The notes under the pieces are model-generated. The model was not told the origin of the DNA and made no database searches. It was given only the letters and a program-made list of their open reading frames with translations. Of a stretch of DNA of 64,000 nucleotides, positions 23,614-36,800 are shown piece after piece. Both the position numbers and the translations under genes were made by a program. The stretch comes from Klebsormidium nitens (taxonomy: Eukaryota > Streptophyta > Klebsormidiophyceae > Klebsormidiales > Klebsormidiaceae), in assembly GCA_000708835.1 (NCBI GenBank), contig DF237101.1:1-64000 (forward strand), given 5' to 3'. The stretch's first letter is position 1, and every line of letters starts with the position of its first letter.

Positions 23614-26600
23614 TTACCAAGCATCTATGGGCGGTAGCTCAAACACCGACCGGTACGCCAGGTGCCCCAACGGATTCTCTAATTCCCCCGCCCAATCAAA
23701 GAGGGCGGCCCAAATGGGGTCGGCTCCCAGCGTGGCTGAGTCACCGATAATGATCAATTTCCGACGCGCCCGGGTGATGGCCACGTTAAGGCGCCGTTGA
23801 TCCGCCAGAAACCCGACGGAGCCGGAGTCGTTGCTCCGGACACAGTCGAAAACGATGACGGCTTTTTCGCGGCCCTGGAGGTTAAGAAAGCTAGGATGTC
23901 ACGTCACCCCCTCCTACCTTTGTGTAGCATCTTGATTTGTGCACTCTTTGCGTTCGAGCGCTTCGGTCACGTCTGAAACCGTTACGAAGGAGGAGCAAAA
24001 TCAGACGAGATGTAAGGCCTGAATTGACACAAATTCTGGATTAGGAGTGTTCGATGGAGGAAGGAGGAAGCTACAAGAGCACGGCTTACGAAGCAAGACA
24101 CCAATCATCATTTTGGTATCTAAAGTGCTCAACTCTGAAGAAATCCTGCTGAAAGCAAAGCTGGCTCTTTCCATCTGACGCACAGGACGCCCAACAAAAG
24201 GTCTCCAAGATCCGAATGCAGTCGACTTCGAAGAACTCAACGGATCGACAATCTGGTCAATGGAGATCCGACGGAAGGTAACTGGCTTCACACGCCGCGG
24301 CCTCAAAGATCACTCAGCTTCTGCATTCAACGGTTGCCATTCGACATTCAAAAGGAACGCGACATACCCCCGTAGAACCGACACGCCGAACTTGACCCCG
24401 TTCCTCATAAGTATTGAAGCACTTCTCAAGAAGGGCAAACAACCGCTGCCTCCTAGGGTGCGCTTAACCGCGAGCAATCGGCGCAGTCCACGCCGTGTGC
24501 ACGAAGCTTCGGTCGGATTCGCAGCTAATGTTCGAGCGAAGACGAGCAAATGGGCAGCGGCATGTGCCTGCTGCGGAAGCTGCCACGTGGCGCACCTGGA
24601 AGCCGTCCACGGAGTCCACCTCCACGCCCGCGGCCACCTCGCCCGCCAAAAGCTCCCGCAGCAGCGCAACTTGGGCCGCGTACGGGGTCACCACGCCCAC
24701 GTCAGCAGCGCCCAGGGATCCCCCTGGTAAATAAGGTCAGAATTCAACCCTCCTGGTTTGAGAAGACGGTTTGCTCGAAGTTTCCGCAGCAGCGTAACTT
24801 GAGCCGAGTAAGGGGTCACCACGCCAACGTCAGCAGGGCCCAGGGATCCCCCTGGAAAATAAGGTCAAGCACTTAACCCTCCTGGTTTGAGAAGACCGTT
24901 TGAATGAAGGCCCCGCAGGAGCATAACCCGGGCCGCGGAAGGAATCACGATGCCCACGTCAGCAAGGCCTGGGATCCCCCTGATATGTAAAAACGAAGAA
25001 GTCAGATCTCTGAAGTTTGATAACATCTGATTTAAAGATCGTGGATACTCGAACACCCGTCCTGCCGCGTTATCAAAAATGTGTCCAAGGAAACACATAA
25101 ATACAGATCAAGGCCTCGATCATTCTGAACAAAGCATATCGCTGTAGCACAAGTTCGAATCCCTTCAAGCAGCGCGACTTGGGTCGTACGGGGGCCGGCG
25201 CTTCATGACGAGTATCCCATCTTCCCTGCTGCAAAGACTCCTCAACAACTTTCTCGAAGCATGACAAGAAGGAGGACGATCGGCGAGGAGCGAGAAGCCG
25301 CGGACATCCGAAAGTCATAAAGAGGGTAGGAAGCACTTGAGAGGAGATAGAAACAGGTTGGAACGAGTACCAGGCGAAATCATCAAATATGTGCGACCTC
25401 AATCGAAAAACATAAGCACGGCTTTTCTTTGAGCAGCCCACCAACGCGGCAGACCAACGTCCGCTTACCGATCCCGACCAGTTCTCGGACGACGCGGGCG
25501 GTCAGCTCCGCCTGCCCGGGGTTCGACGTCGAAAAGTCGGAAGCAGTGGCTTCCCCCCGGGCGCTCTCCTCTCCCTTCTCCTCGTCGAAGCCGGCCCCGG
25601 CTGTGTCGATGACTTCGAGCCAGCAGCCGTCCCGAAGGGTCGCCAAAACCTGCGGAAGTGGGGGTAAGGTGCCCGGTTTAGGAGAGCTCTGGTTGTTGCA
25701 GGTTTGATCTCTTCGGCCGGTTTGGAAGCTGGAATGGCTGACGCTGTTGCGCAGGCAGGGAAAGCTTCTTAGAAGAGGCTGAAAGCATTTTAGAAGCTTC
25801 GTGAATCTTGAATCTGTTGCCGAGGACGAGAAGCCATCCAGAAGAGCGATGGGAGTGTTCCCGCATAACAGGCACCGTTGATGAAGCCATTGCCGAACGG
25901 ATTTCCGTATATGCAATCGAAGAAAAGCTTGCAAAGACGCTTGCTTCCACACAACCCGCTCTATATAAATCCGAGACTCGTACCATTCATTGCTCACGCC
26001 GCCCGTTGACGGCAGCCCAGAGCAAGACCGATTTTGGATCACAGTGCTGACCTGGCGTGCCCCAAGCTGACGTCACCCACCTCGCTGCTTCCGTTAAGAG
26101 GTTCCGTTTCTTCCGTTGGCGCTCCGGCCCGCAGCCCGCCGCCGTAGAACGCCGCCGACGGGAAGGCCATCAAGGCGCTCGGCATGCGGTACTGCGTGCG
26201 GAGCGCGGCGGAGTAGCGGCCTGGACAATCTTCCCTGTGACGGGAGTCGCGATCGTGGGCAAAGGAAGCTAGAAAAGCTGAGGCGGAGGATACTCGTGAT
26301 GTTGGAGGGTGTGGAAAACATCTTGGGTGTGCGGTATGCGAGAACTTGGACATGCGGTACTGTGTGCAAAGAGCAGCGGAGTAGCGCCCTAAACAAAACC
26401 CCTGTGAGACGGGTACTGAGACTTTGGGCAGAGAATGCTGGAATCTCAGGCGGTGTCTACTTAGTATGTTGAAGAGGATCGGAAATTCTCTTAAAAGGCT
26501 GGGTATGCGGTAATGGATGCGAAGAGCAGCGCAGTAAGGCCCCAAACAGTACTCTCTAAGAAGTTGGGCAGACAACAAGTTCATAAGCAGGCAAAGGTAA

Positions 26601-29600
26601 CCCACCGCTCGTGCTCCGTCTCTTCCTTCGCCAGCAGCGCTCCCCGGGCGGTTTCCAGCAGCCGCGTCTTTTCCTCGTCACCGCTGAATCGGTCAAAACT
26701 CGAGCCGAGCCCCCCGCCGTCCCGCTCCATCAGTTCCTCAAACAGAGTGGCGCTCAGACCGCCGCCCTTTTCGCTCGCGCCCTCTGTAAAAGAGGGCGTG
26801 ATTGAGGTTGGTGTTTCTTATCGCCCGGAAGACAGCCACGTGGCTCGGGAATGTGAGGGCACAGTAACTAGCTTCACGGCCGCCACCTTACTCGCCCGCG
26901 CCCTCTGTAAACGAGTGCGTGATATGCTCCGAGATTCCGCTGTCGCATGTTTTATGGAAAGGGGACACGTGACCTGGACAGTTGGCGCCCGATTACTGAT
27001 CCAAGATACAATGGATGCGTGCAGGGACGCAAAAAGCGGCCATGACCCATTTGCCTTGTCTCTTGGACTTTTCCGCAAACCGTGTCACCCGTGCACTGCA
27101 CTTTGCATCGGTCAATTTTTGAGCAACGCTTCAGAATGCGTCCCACAAGATTGAACGGCTATGCTGCGCTCTCAATATGAAAGTTCTACGCAGATTGCAG
27201 AGGCCCATCAGTAGCTGTTGGATGACGGGAGATTCTCCTTTCTCCTTCCCGCCGCCCTGAGATTCCGTCTCAACTAAGCCACGGCGTCAAAACCCTCATT
27301 GATAGACAGACACAACGGCTGCTGACGTCACCATGTACGTCAGCATCGCGTACCTGCGATGACTGTGGGCGGCAGCTGGCGATGGTCCCCCGCGAGCACC
27401 AGCACGGGCCCATTCACACCGAGGTCCGCCCCGGGGGGGTACTTGAGGAAGGGCAGCGCGAGCAGGAGCGCGGGGGTCACAGCCTGGCTCGCCTCGTCAA
27501 CGATCGCGCAGTCGAAGCGACGCAGATCGTCGTCGTTCACTTCCTGCAATAGAATAACAAAGGTTTTGAACCGTGCTCTCGTTACTTCCGTACCTTTGTC
27601 TTTGTTTGCTTCCTTCGCTTTTTGTGTCGTTTCCTTTGACCAGCAACCGCACTTGATGCATCCTCCTCTTGTCAAAGCGGCGCAAATCGTCGTCGTTTAT
27701 TTGCTACCGATAAGAGTGAGAGGCTTGTGTGTTCGTTTAATTTCCCCTTCTCCGTCATATTCGTGACCGTTACTTTGAGCGACAATGCAACGATGGCGTT
27801 CTTTTTGTCAGCTTCGCTGTCAAAGCGGCGCAGATCTTTGGATCTTTGTCGTTCACGTCCTGCGACTGGTATCTCAGAGCGTTTTGTCGGTTCTAGCATT
27901 TCTCTGGTTCCTCCTGCTCCCCTCGTGTGGTTTGTCCTTTCCTCTTGACCTTTTAGTTCTTCTTGCACTTTGCTCGCTGGCTTTTTCCTGCTCGTGTGTC
28001 CACTAAGCGGCGCACAGCAGAGCTTGATCGTTACGTACACCGCTCGCAAGATGGTCAGAACTCCTTCAAGCCTTCATTGGCTTGGTATGAATTCCCCCAT
28101 CCATCAACGTACCAATCCCTTGCAAATGCCTCAGGAAATCGTAATTTGCTCTGCCCTGAGAGAACAAATCTCGCTCTCAAACCTCCCGCAGCCTCATTAG
28201 TCATGCTTCTTCGTAGTTTGATATCTCTAAGAGCTCCCCGCCACAGCGCCCACCTGAAGCGACCCCGAGAACCCGGTTAGGGTTCCGCACAAGACCTTGA
28301 CGCTCCGCAGCACGCCCGTGACGGCCTGCCGCTCTAGTTTTCGCGCGTCCTTGAACAGCACGGCCGCCTCCTTGCGCGCCTCCCGCCGCCTCTGCCCGCC
28401 GTCTGCAGCTCGCACCCACCTGCGGAGAAATCCATAAGTCAGAAACAAACCGGAACAGAACCGGTTACGGCGCCGAACCAATATGAGGGATCATCCTTTC
28501 AGCATTCAATAACGTAGTGGCGGCTTCAGTGGAGTCGAGCAGCCATTGTGGGCGAGCCGAAAATCTAGCCCGTTGAGACTTGTGAAGTCATCAACGTTGA
28601 AGTCTTGAATTGGTGCTGACGTGCTTGACCTCGACCAAGAGGTCGTCCCTGATTTTTGGAAGTGCTTAAAAACGAAGACCAGCATTCTACCATCGGCACA
28701 AGTGAAAGAGATTCGTGAAAGTGGGTTACCACGTGAAGGGGTGCTGAAGGGAAAGATCTGCCTCCGCGGAATCGCTCGGGAAGTGACAGCGAAAATAGAA
28801 AAAGAATCTCGCAATGGCTTATGCGAAATCGCGACAACAGATTTGATTTGGGGTAAGCAAATCGTATAATCCTCTGCTATGTGTCTACTTCCTCATCCCC
28901 AAACGATAAGTGGGAAAAGAACGTCAGACCAAAAGTCGGACACAAACACCGAAGAGAGAGCCAAAAGCATGATAAAGAAGCTCGAATTGCGAGTCGCCTA
29001 GTGACGCAGAGCTTGCCGCATGGGAGAGCAAAAGAGTCCAAAAGAACAGGGAGAACATGTAACGTACGAGATTTTTTTTTGCCCAACATCTGGAGAACAA
29101 ACTTTGAAGAAAACTCGGAAAGAGTGTGGGGAAGCTGCGCGTACCTACTTGTGAGAAGCTGCGACGGCCGCAAAGGCGTCTCGTCGGAGGCGGGCCGCCA
29201 TAACGGATTCAGGGCGCTGCTCTTGGAGCGCCTCCAAAGTATGAGCCGCCAACGCGGGGCTAACGCGCTCTGCACGTCGGAGGACCTGGATTTTTAAACG
29301 ATTCCGAGATCCTTACATTCGGTTTTTTGAGAGACTCATGCAGAGGATTGATTCTCATAATGTCCGATTTGTAGTAATTCAGGATGTCGAGACTCGAAAT
29401 AAGGGTTCGATCGCCAGAGTGACTTCAAGCTCTTGACACCCCAGTCCGCGCCAGCTCTACCTTCTCATCCTAGTGTTTTCAGCAAATAGAACTCAGGGAG
29501 CTGAGGTTCATGCATGCGTTTCAGACGAGTTGGAAGAGTCTAGGAAGGCAACTATGACTTGAAGTGCAGGAAATGATGCCACACGCACCTGGCACCCCCG

Positions 29601-32600
29601 CACGAGCCACCTTTGATTTTGGCTCCGCAGCCAGCAGCGCAGTTGCCACATTGTCAACGGCGGCATTGGACGCAGCGGCAACCAGAACTCTTTGCCCTGC
29701 AGAACGGCAGGCGAACCAAGGCCTTTTAATAGTGAACGTGGCGTCTAAATGAGGCCGGGATAGAATGCGGGCTCGGGTTCCGGTTCCAAAATTTCGAATT
29801 TCGCAATGGTCTTGTGTACAAAATAATCTTAAGTCGACATCAGATCCTTGTTCGGCTTGGCAGAAACACCTTGGAACACGGCCTCTGAAGCGTGAGGCTA
29901 GCTCTCTTTGGACTTTCAAAGCGAACGGGTCTTGTCGCGCAAGTTGCAATGGCAGCGATACTTTTACGGCTCGTTTCTGAGCTCCTCTCATGCTTGCGCT
30001 CCCCTCTGATTCAGATGTTGACATCGATAAGCCACCCAAAACAACACTCGTAATCTCAGTTGTGAACAACAGAATGAAGCACGAGGCTAGCATTCCAGCA
30101 TTAGAAAGCCCAGAAGCCTGGCTCAAGCTCTGCATCCTGCCGCAATCTCCATTCCGCACTCAGATGAAGCTCTTCAACATTTTTGGGAATCTCTTGGTTC
30201 GTAGGGTGATAAGCAACTGCCAATATTTAAAAACCCTACTGTGATTTGCGGTGAAACGTAAACGTACCCGCCCCAACCCTCTGTCGGATAACCTCGACGA
30301 GCGTCCGCGTCTTGCCGGTTCCAAACGGCCCGTGCAGCAGCGCCACGGGGGATCCCCCGCCGTCCCCAAGCCCGTTCACACACAGCCGCACTGCCCGCCT
30401 CTGCTCCTCGTTCAACCCGGTGTCCAGACTTTTGAAGCTTTCCTCCTGAAATACCGCAGAACCCTGGCTCCGCTGATCCCTTTGTTTTCCGTTTCCGTTT
30501 CCGTTTCCGGTCGACTCACTCGGGCCGCTGGTGCTGGCGGAACTGTTGGACTCTTGCCGGGCCGCGAGAGTGTCGGGGAATTCGGTAGCGGTCTCGAGCG
30601 TCGCGCCCAGAAGCGACTCCAAGAAGCGCGCCATAGGCCCCTCGGCTCGAAGGCACTCTGCAGAGAAGAGGAGCGGAAGCGTTATTCTTCGCATCTCGCG
30701 CTTTCTTACATGTCATGTCATGCTTAGGAGACTATTAAGGGCTTGGTGGGCCCAGTCACAATGACCCGGTAGACGCTTAGACATGTCGTCTGTTTTACAT
30801 AGGCTCGTTCTCAACCAAGCGTCCTCGGAAGACCCTCCGTTTCTTTAAATGACCGACACGTGACCGGAGGCTGGAAGCCACGGGTGCCGTGATCCGAACA
30901 TCTCTGGCTACGGAGTCCAATGAAGTTCGCCGGATACAGCGCCAAGATGGTGAGACAGATTGACCTTATAACCCACAACTCTCAGCATCGTCTGTATTCT
31001 TCACGAGTCCGATCCAGGAATGTGACCTGCTGAAACCGCATCCTGAGCAGAAAACCTCAAACCCCACGCCCCAGGGACTTTCCGCCCGTCAGCCATACCA
31101 TATTTTCATTATCGTCCAATTTCGAAAGCCAAACGGCGGCCCCAGGAGTTGCCATGGAGCGGTTGTAGAACCAACTGATATCTGACATGTGCACTTTGCA
31201 AGCACAGTAAACAAGGCCTCACCATTAATGACTGAGCGCATTCTGTCGAAGGTGGCCCTGTCAGGGACCAGTAAAAAGTCGAGCCCGCCCGACTTGGTTG
31301 CCGGCCGTTCCGCGTCATTCTCCTCGTCCTGGCCCGGGGGACGGTCGAAGACGATGCTCATTCGACCGGAGCGACACCATGCCACGCGCCCTGTGAAAGG
31401 GACATGTGGTGAGAAGTTGAGGATTTTAGGCATATTTTATGTGTTCCTCGCCTCCTCTTCCTCTTGGTCAGATCTCCATTGCAAGATGATGTATCTCTCG
31501 TTTTCAGGAGAAGTGGAGGAGGTAGTAAAGCGGACGGATGAGACACGAGCCCCTCATCAGAGGCAGCCTGACCGTCGGGATTACTCCAAATGGTCGGAAG
31601 CGAGAGAGGGAGATCCCCTCGAACCACACCGCGTGTCAGAATCTGTCAACACAACTGTAAATGAGACGAAGTGGCGACATAAGGAGAGACGTGTCCAGCC
31701 TGTACTGTATTGCTCCAGAGGTAGCATGTATGTGGATCGATATATGAGGACTCGAAGAACGAGTCAGGCCTAGAAACGGGAAGATCTTCACGTGGGGCTT
31801 CGGCTGCTGCCAGTCTCACTTCTGAACCACTCCAACATTTGCTGAAATAAACTTTCACGAGTGGCAAAAGATACCCGATGTTTCTTCATGCAAACCCAGC
31901 TTCTGGCAACATTGATAACTTGAGAGAAGCCCCTTCTCGACGATCGGGAAGTGAACCCCTATTTCTTCAAACATCTCAGGTGTGTGCATGAAAATACTGG
32001 CAATCTGAAGCTTCTTAAGCTGAAGACGAAACTCGGTGTTTTATCCGGGTTGACTTGTTAGGACAGACTGTCAGCCTCACCGGGGGGCTCATTCTCTGCC
32101 ACAGCCCACCCCCCCGCCCCATCCTCTTTCCTGATCGCCAGCCGCACCGCCGCGCCCGGGCGCGCGCGCTGCCCGAACTTTGCCACGTGGCCCTTCTTGC
32201 TGACGTCAGCGTTTTCGCCGATGATCCACCGCTCCTTCCCGAAAGCTGCCGCGTCTCGTTCAAGCAGAACCGCTCCCCGCAGCAAAAGGCCTTGAGACTC
32301 GAGCTGGCGCCAAGAGGCGCCGGGGGGGGCAGATGCGGACGACGCTTCTTCTTCCAGGTCGACCAGCTTCGACAAAGAATCATCCGGGTATGAGAGAATT
32401 CTTGAGAGTAACTCATCTCTTCGGGGATAGATGGATGCGAGCACACCATGAAGGATCAGTATCAAAGCAGCAGAGGCTTCAAGATTACCTAGAGACACCC
32501 AGGGCTCCAGACTTAATTCAGTTTTTTAAAAGGGGGCGGGACAAGGGACAGCTTTTCTAGTTCTAAGAAGTCAGCCATGAGGGGATTGGGCCATGCGCAT

Positions 32601-33338
32601 CAGTTGTTAAACCCCCTGCAAATTGAGCTTACTGCAGTTCTTTTCTGACCATGTTGGAAGCTATCAGCCCATCGTCAAAGAAGCTCAAGAACGATGTAGA
32701 AAGGCAACCCTCACCCAAAACCCGTTGGCCATAGGGCGCCCCGTTGTGAGAGAAACTTCCTGGCGTTTTGTGGATGTTTTTGAACCTAATGCCCAGAAGT
32801 TCCAGGGCATAAAAGTTGTTCAAAGGCCCACCTCTTTGTACTTCTCAAGGCGCTCCTTCGCCCCAAGTCTGGTGGCGGTCATCCGCCGCTCCTTTCCCGT
32901 CCCCTGGCTCTCGTGGCCCAACCCGAGTTTCTCCGCCCACTCATGCGCCACCAGTCGGTCTTTCTTGCTCAGTGAAACTGGCAGCGCTATCTCTGCCTGA
33001 CCCCCAGTACCATTTCTCAGCTCCAGTAGCAAGCGCTTCACTTCAGCTGCACTGAATTCTACACTCCTCTCTGTCTGGACTGCAGTTGATGGTGCGCTGG
33101 AATCTAGACTGGTGGCAGTAGGGGTGGCACGGGCGATGGAAGTTGAGAGTTGGCGAAAGCTCTCCGTTTGCTCCTTTGCGAATCGTGGCAGCCTTGGAAT
33201 TTTTGAAAGAAAGAGTGGTGTGCGTGAAGATACAAAAAGAGCACGCCGACTGTGATCTAAGTCCCGAGAGTCGGCGCTTCTTGAAAGGCCCAAAAGCTGC
33301 TTCCAGGGGCTCAAGAAATGGCACGAAAGCGAGTCCAT
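23614..33338 (-). CDS. SF1 helicase of the IGHMBP2/UPF1 group with N-terminal R3H-like motif
   Basis: Thirteen minus-strand exons keep frame: 33338-32832, 32366-32081, 31390-31223, 30657-30268, 29696-29589, 29269-29149, 28419-28254, 27543-27354, 26783-26606, 26234-26081, 25649-25469, 24723-24596 and 23874-23614, about 945 residues. Helicase motifs in order: Walker A GPFGTGKTRT (exon 4), VLVAAASNAAVDNV (Ia, exon 5), VDEASQAVTPALLLAL (II, exon 8), LAGDHRQLPPTV (III), RTQYRMPSALM (IV, exon 10), VVTPYAAQVALLREL and VDSVDGFQ-GREKAVIV (V, exons 12-13), and LNVAITRARRKLIIIGDS (VI). An ATP-driven RNA/DNA unwinding enzyme is expected. Exon 1 encodes a Ser/Arg-rich possible organelle-targeting peptide and then RLVAHEWAEKLGLGHESQG, resembling an R3H nucleic-acid-binding motif; in animal IGHMBP2 the R3H is C-terminal. 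Architecture and length recall a plant IGHMBP2-like protein. It is divergent from the PTST-like gene across 543 bases. Confidence 0.92.
24770..25195 (-). repeat. Upstream ladder of copies of helicase exon 12 left edge
   Basis: Copies of the intron end and first 60-80 bases of exon 12 lie upstream of it (higher coordinates, minus strand): about 24770-24865, 24905-24985 and a short one near 25163-25190. They share CAGGGATCCCCCTG, GTCACCACGCC and AGCAGCG words on the plus strand. Confidence 0.8.
26325..26565 (-). repeat. Upstream ladder of copies of helicase exon 10 left edge
   Basis: Two copies (about 26325-26400 and 26500-26560) of the sequence at the start of exon 10 lie in the preceding intron. 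They retain GCGGTACTGTGTGC-like and AGCGGAGTAGC-like words. The copies also share intron flank with the region next to the real exon. Confidence 0.75.
26885..26925 (-). repeat. Single upstream copy of helicase exon 9 left edge
   Basis: CGCGCCCTCTGTAAACGAG at about 26896 repeats CGCGCCCTCTGTAAAAGAG at about 26777, which is the acceptor and first bases of exon 9 (minus strand). Confidence 0.75.
27655..28030 (-). repeat. Upstream ladder of copies of helicase exon 8 left edge
   Basis: The start of exon 8 (plus-strand GCGACGCAGATCGTCGTCG, around 27516) recurs upstream near 27672 (GCGGCGCAAATCGTCGTCG), 27820-27860 and, weakly, 28005-28030, all in the same intron. Confidence 0.75.
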
Positions 33339-33881
33339 TGTTGTTTGAGTAGCCTTTCCCTCCTTCGTCACTTGAAGTATCAAGCAGACTCCAGCCACTT
33401 TTCTTCACACACAAGCTTCCAATCTATGGCCCAGATAGCCTGGGCCCTAAGGGCCTTCCCCTCCTCCCCTCCTTCCCCTCGAGTGTCAACTGGTGTGTGT
33501 GTGTGTCAGGGGAACTTGGCGCCACCCTCTTCGGAGTCTTTGGTTGGCACTTGAAGTTGGGGAGCTTGGCGCCCCCCTCTCTAACTTTAAGCTGCCACTG
33601 CCAGATCGGACACTTCAGTTCAACTGCAAGTCCTGAGTTCAAAGTTTTAACTCTTGATGGCTGAGCATTCTCTAGAGTCCAGACTTCGAATCCGACGGCG
33701 ATGGACTTGAATATTTTCCCGCCTGCGTTGATTCCTGACCTCGATCTTTTAGACTAGGTACTCTCCTTGAGTTGAAGGCAATGCAGCAAACTCCTCGACA
33801 AGGAACTAATAGCTAGACGAAGCACACATCCATTCCCTTTGCCCCTTATTATGTAGCTTTTGACCTCCTCCACAGCTATCA
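33339..33881. promoter_or_regulatory. Divergent promoter region of helicase and PTST-like genes
   Basis: This 543-base spacer separates two start codons pointing away from each other. It holds two copies of TTGGCGCC (33516-33523 and 33566-33573), each in a repeated CTTGGCGCC context, and a GT-dinucleotide run near 33494-33507. TTGGCGCC is compatible with an E2F-type site; binding is an inference. No TATA box is evident. Confidence 0.5.
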
Positions 33882-36800
33882 ATGACCAGTATGGCGGCAA
33901 CTGGTGCGATCAGCTCATGTCACCTGAACCCCAGATGCTTTGCAGGCAGAGATACGACTGCGGCTCCGACAATATCTACTGCTGCGTTCCATCAATTACC
34001 GCCTCATGTATCAAAAGCGATCCACCCTCTCAGATTTGCAGAGTCTGTGTGCGATCATCGCGGTTTTCTTCTGCTGAGAAGTGGAGTACTTGCGGCAGCA
34101 TTGTGCAACGTGGGCGGAGGAAAAAGAACTAGAGAGGCGGGATGTCGGGCCGCAGACAGCGCAGGCGCAGGGGGGTGAGCACTTCTCCAGCATGTGCAGT
34201 TTTGTGAGACTCTTTGCAGCGTTCCAGAGGAATGCTCTGTAGGGGGATCAAGCAGGTATTATATCAGCTCTTGTCAGGAGCAGTATTACCCGCCAATGCA
34301 GGGGAGGATCTGTGCCTCTACTAATATACAGCGCTTTCATAGGGCCTCATGTGCAATCTAAAGTCGTTCTTAATGAAGCTCTTGGTGTTGAGAGCTGGTT
34401 TCCTTGCCACAATATACCAACCGCAGTCACGGGTCTAAATATATTTTGATTGAAATGGCCTGCAATCAAGCATCAGGCTGACTGTGTCCTTCCATAACGC
34501 CCTTTACAATCGGATCGGATCTTGTCCACTGGAGCAACCCACAATCAGGAACTTGGAGTACATTTTGACCCACGGAAAAGCACTGAAACTGGGGGCCCGC
34601 AAGTTGGTTATTTTCTGCTGACACTGTTGTAAATCAGGATTTTCAGTAACCGACCTCTCTTCTAATCCGGCAGTTGATCAAAGATGGTGTATCGGTGCTC
34701 GCTAATTGAGAACATGGGGTGGCCAGGAAGTCAATGCTCCTCTTGCCTCTGCTCCTTGAATTTCCCTCAGATTTCCTAAATCGCCGGTGCCCCAACTTAC
34801 CTCATCACCTGGCGCTTTCACTTGGTCAACACATGGTGCGACCACGTTCAGGTTCCATGCAAGTAATTTGAGCTGAGTTGGCGCCAACTAAATGACGCTG
34901 TTCGCACTCCCAGTTGATTCATCAGCAGTCCCTTACTTGATTCAGCACCATACATTGCTCGCTTGATCGTCATTGGCTCAAGGAACGCTGCTGATTCCCT
35001 TTGCTTTACAAATGCAAAATTTCATTCTTCAGTCGAGCCTTTCTTTCATGACAGTGATTCGAAGAACTGCATTTTCGCACTTGCACAGCCTACATTTGTT
35101 CGCCAGCACAGTGTTTCAGACAACTCTGCCGGTTCCCTTTCTCCACAAGCCAAAAGTTCCACTGCCCATCACCTTTCTTTCCCGTCAGTGACTTCAACCA
35201 CGTTGCGGGAGTCCTTAGTTTTACAGTTCAAAATTCATTACCATGCACCGCTCTCCTTCCTGTCAGTGCTTTCAAAAGCACGCCACCTCCCTCACTTTAA
35301 GAACCCACATTTATTGCCAATCACCGCTTTCTTTTGCCCCAGTGGTTCAAGAAACGGTGCTGGTTTCCTGACTTTCATAACCCATTGAAATTGCCTTTCT
35401 TTCCGACACTGGTTTAAGAACGCTGCTAATCTCCTCACTTTATCAGCCCACATTCTCATCAGCATCTACCACTTTCCTTTCCCCCAGCAATTCAAAGTTC
35501 GCTCCTAATGTCCTCACTTCATCAGCAACAAATTCATTGCCAGCTCCCGATTTCCTTTCCCCAGTGGTTCAAGGAACGGTGCGGCGGCATTGCCGCGACG
35601 GCTGTCAAGCCGCCGCGAGGCGGAGCAGGACAGACAGTTTGTAATGGAGCTGCGGCGGGTTATGGACTCCAAAAACCTGCCCAAGCTCAACGTGCCTAGC
35701 CCCGCCCAGCTCTCCGACAGGTGCAGACCTTTTCCATACGTCCGAATCCTTTCAGATTCCTCAATTTAAGTTGTCAGAGGAGCCTCATTTTGTTCAAGAT
35801 TGTCCAACTTGTAGTTCCGGTCTGAGCAGAGTGTGAAATCGTCCAGACCTCTTCAAGATTGGCGCTCTGAGGAATGAGAGCTGTCAGGCTTGCCAGACTG
35901 CTCTGATCTGAGGTCACTCAAGTACGCTTCTTTCCGTCTGTTCTATGCGCGTGCGTTCTGCACCTGATTATCCAGCTGATTCTGTCTGTATGTTTGAACA
36001 CGCCAACGTCGTTGAACAACGTTTGCAAACCGCAAGCAATGGCCAATTATGTCAACAAATCGACTTTCTATGTTGTTGATGGTCACTTCATCTTCAAATC
36101 ACACCGGTGGGAACATATCGGAGAGATGTGAGTCGCCTTACTCGATTCACGTGACGAGATATACAGCCACATTGCTTCTCCCTTGGCGGCAGTGGAGATG
36201 GTGTGAACCTGGATAAATCTGCAGACCACTAATTATCATGCAAAATGCCACGACTCAATAACAAACTCTCTTTCATGCAGGCCAGATTTAGCCAAGGGCC
36301 TTCGAACTCGCGGTCAATTCCACGTTGCCCGTCTCCTTGGCCAATACGCTGCTTCCGAGAAGTCTTCGCCCCCCTCGTCCCGTCCCCCAGGCTTTCCAAC
36401 CCCCGCACCGATTATTTCCCCCTACGACGCCCAGATCTCCCCTCCTTCTAGTTTCCAGACACCGCCTCTTCCCCCCCAGGCCAATGTTGGTCTCGCCTCC
36501 ACCCGCCAAGCAAGGACACAACCCGAAAACCCCACGATTTTGGAGCCCGGCACTCCGTTGAGACCCTCGCAAGAAAGCACGGCATCCGTCCCGCCCCCGA
36601 GCGCAAACATGGACAGCCCACCAAAGATCCCGGCGTCGATTTTCGACCAACTAGAAGCGGACGCTCAGCGAGCTCCCGCTTCCGGGGGGGAGAAGAGCGT
36701 GCGATCTGGCGCCAAGGGGTTCCCCCTGCCGTCAAGGGACCCCCAGGCGACGACGAAGGCGGTCGAGCGGCTGAGGCAGCTGGGCAGTGCGCTTGGTGAG

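Noticed and set aside
26513-27154. 213-codon plus-strand frame
   Set aside because: It is antisense to helicase exon 9, whose minus-strand reading has the family motifs and splice sites.
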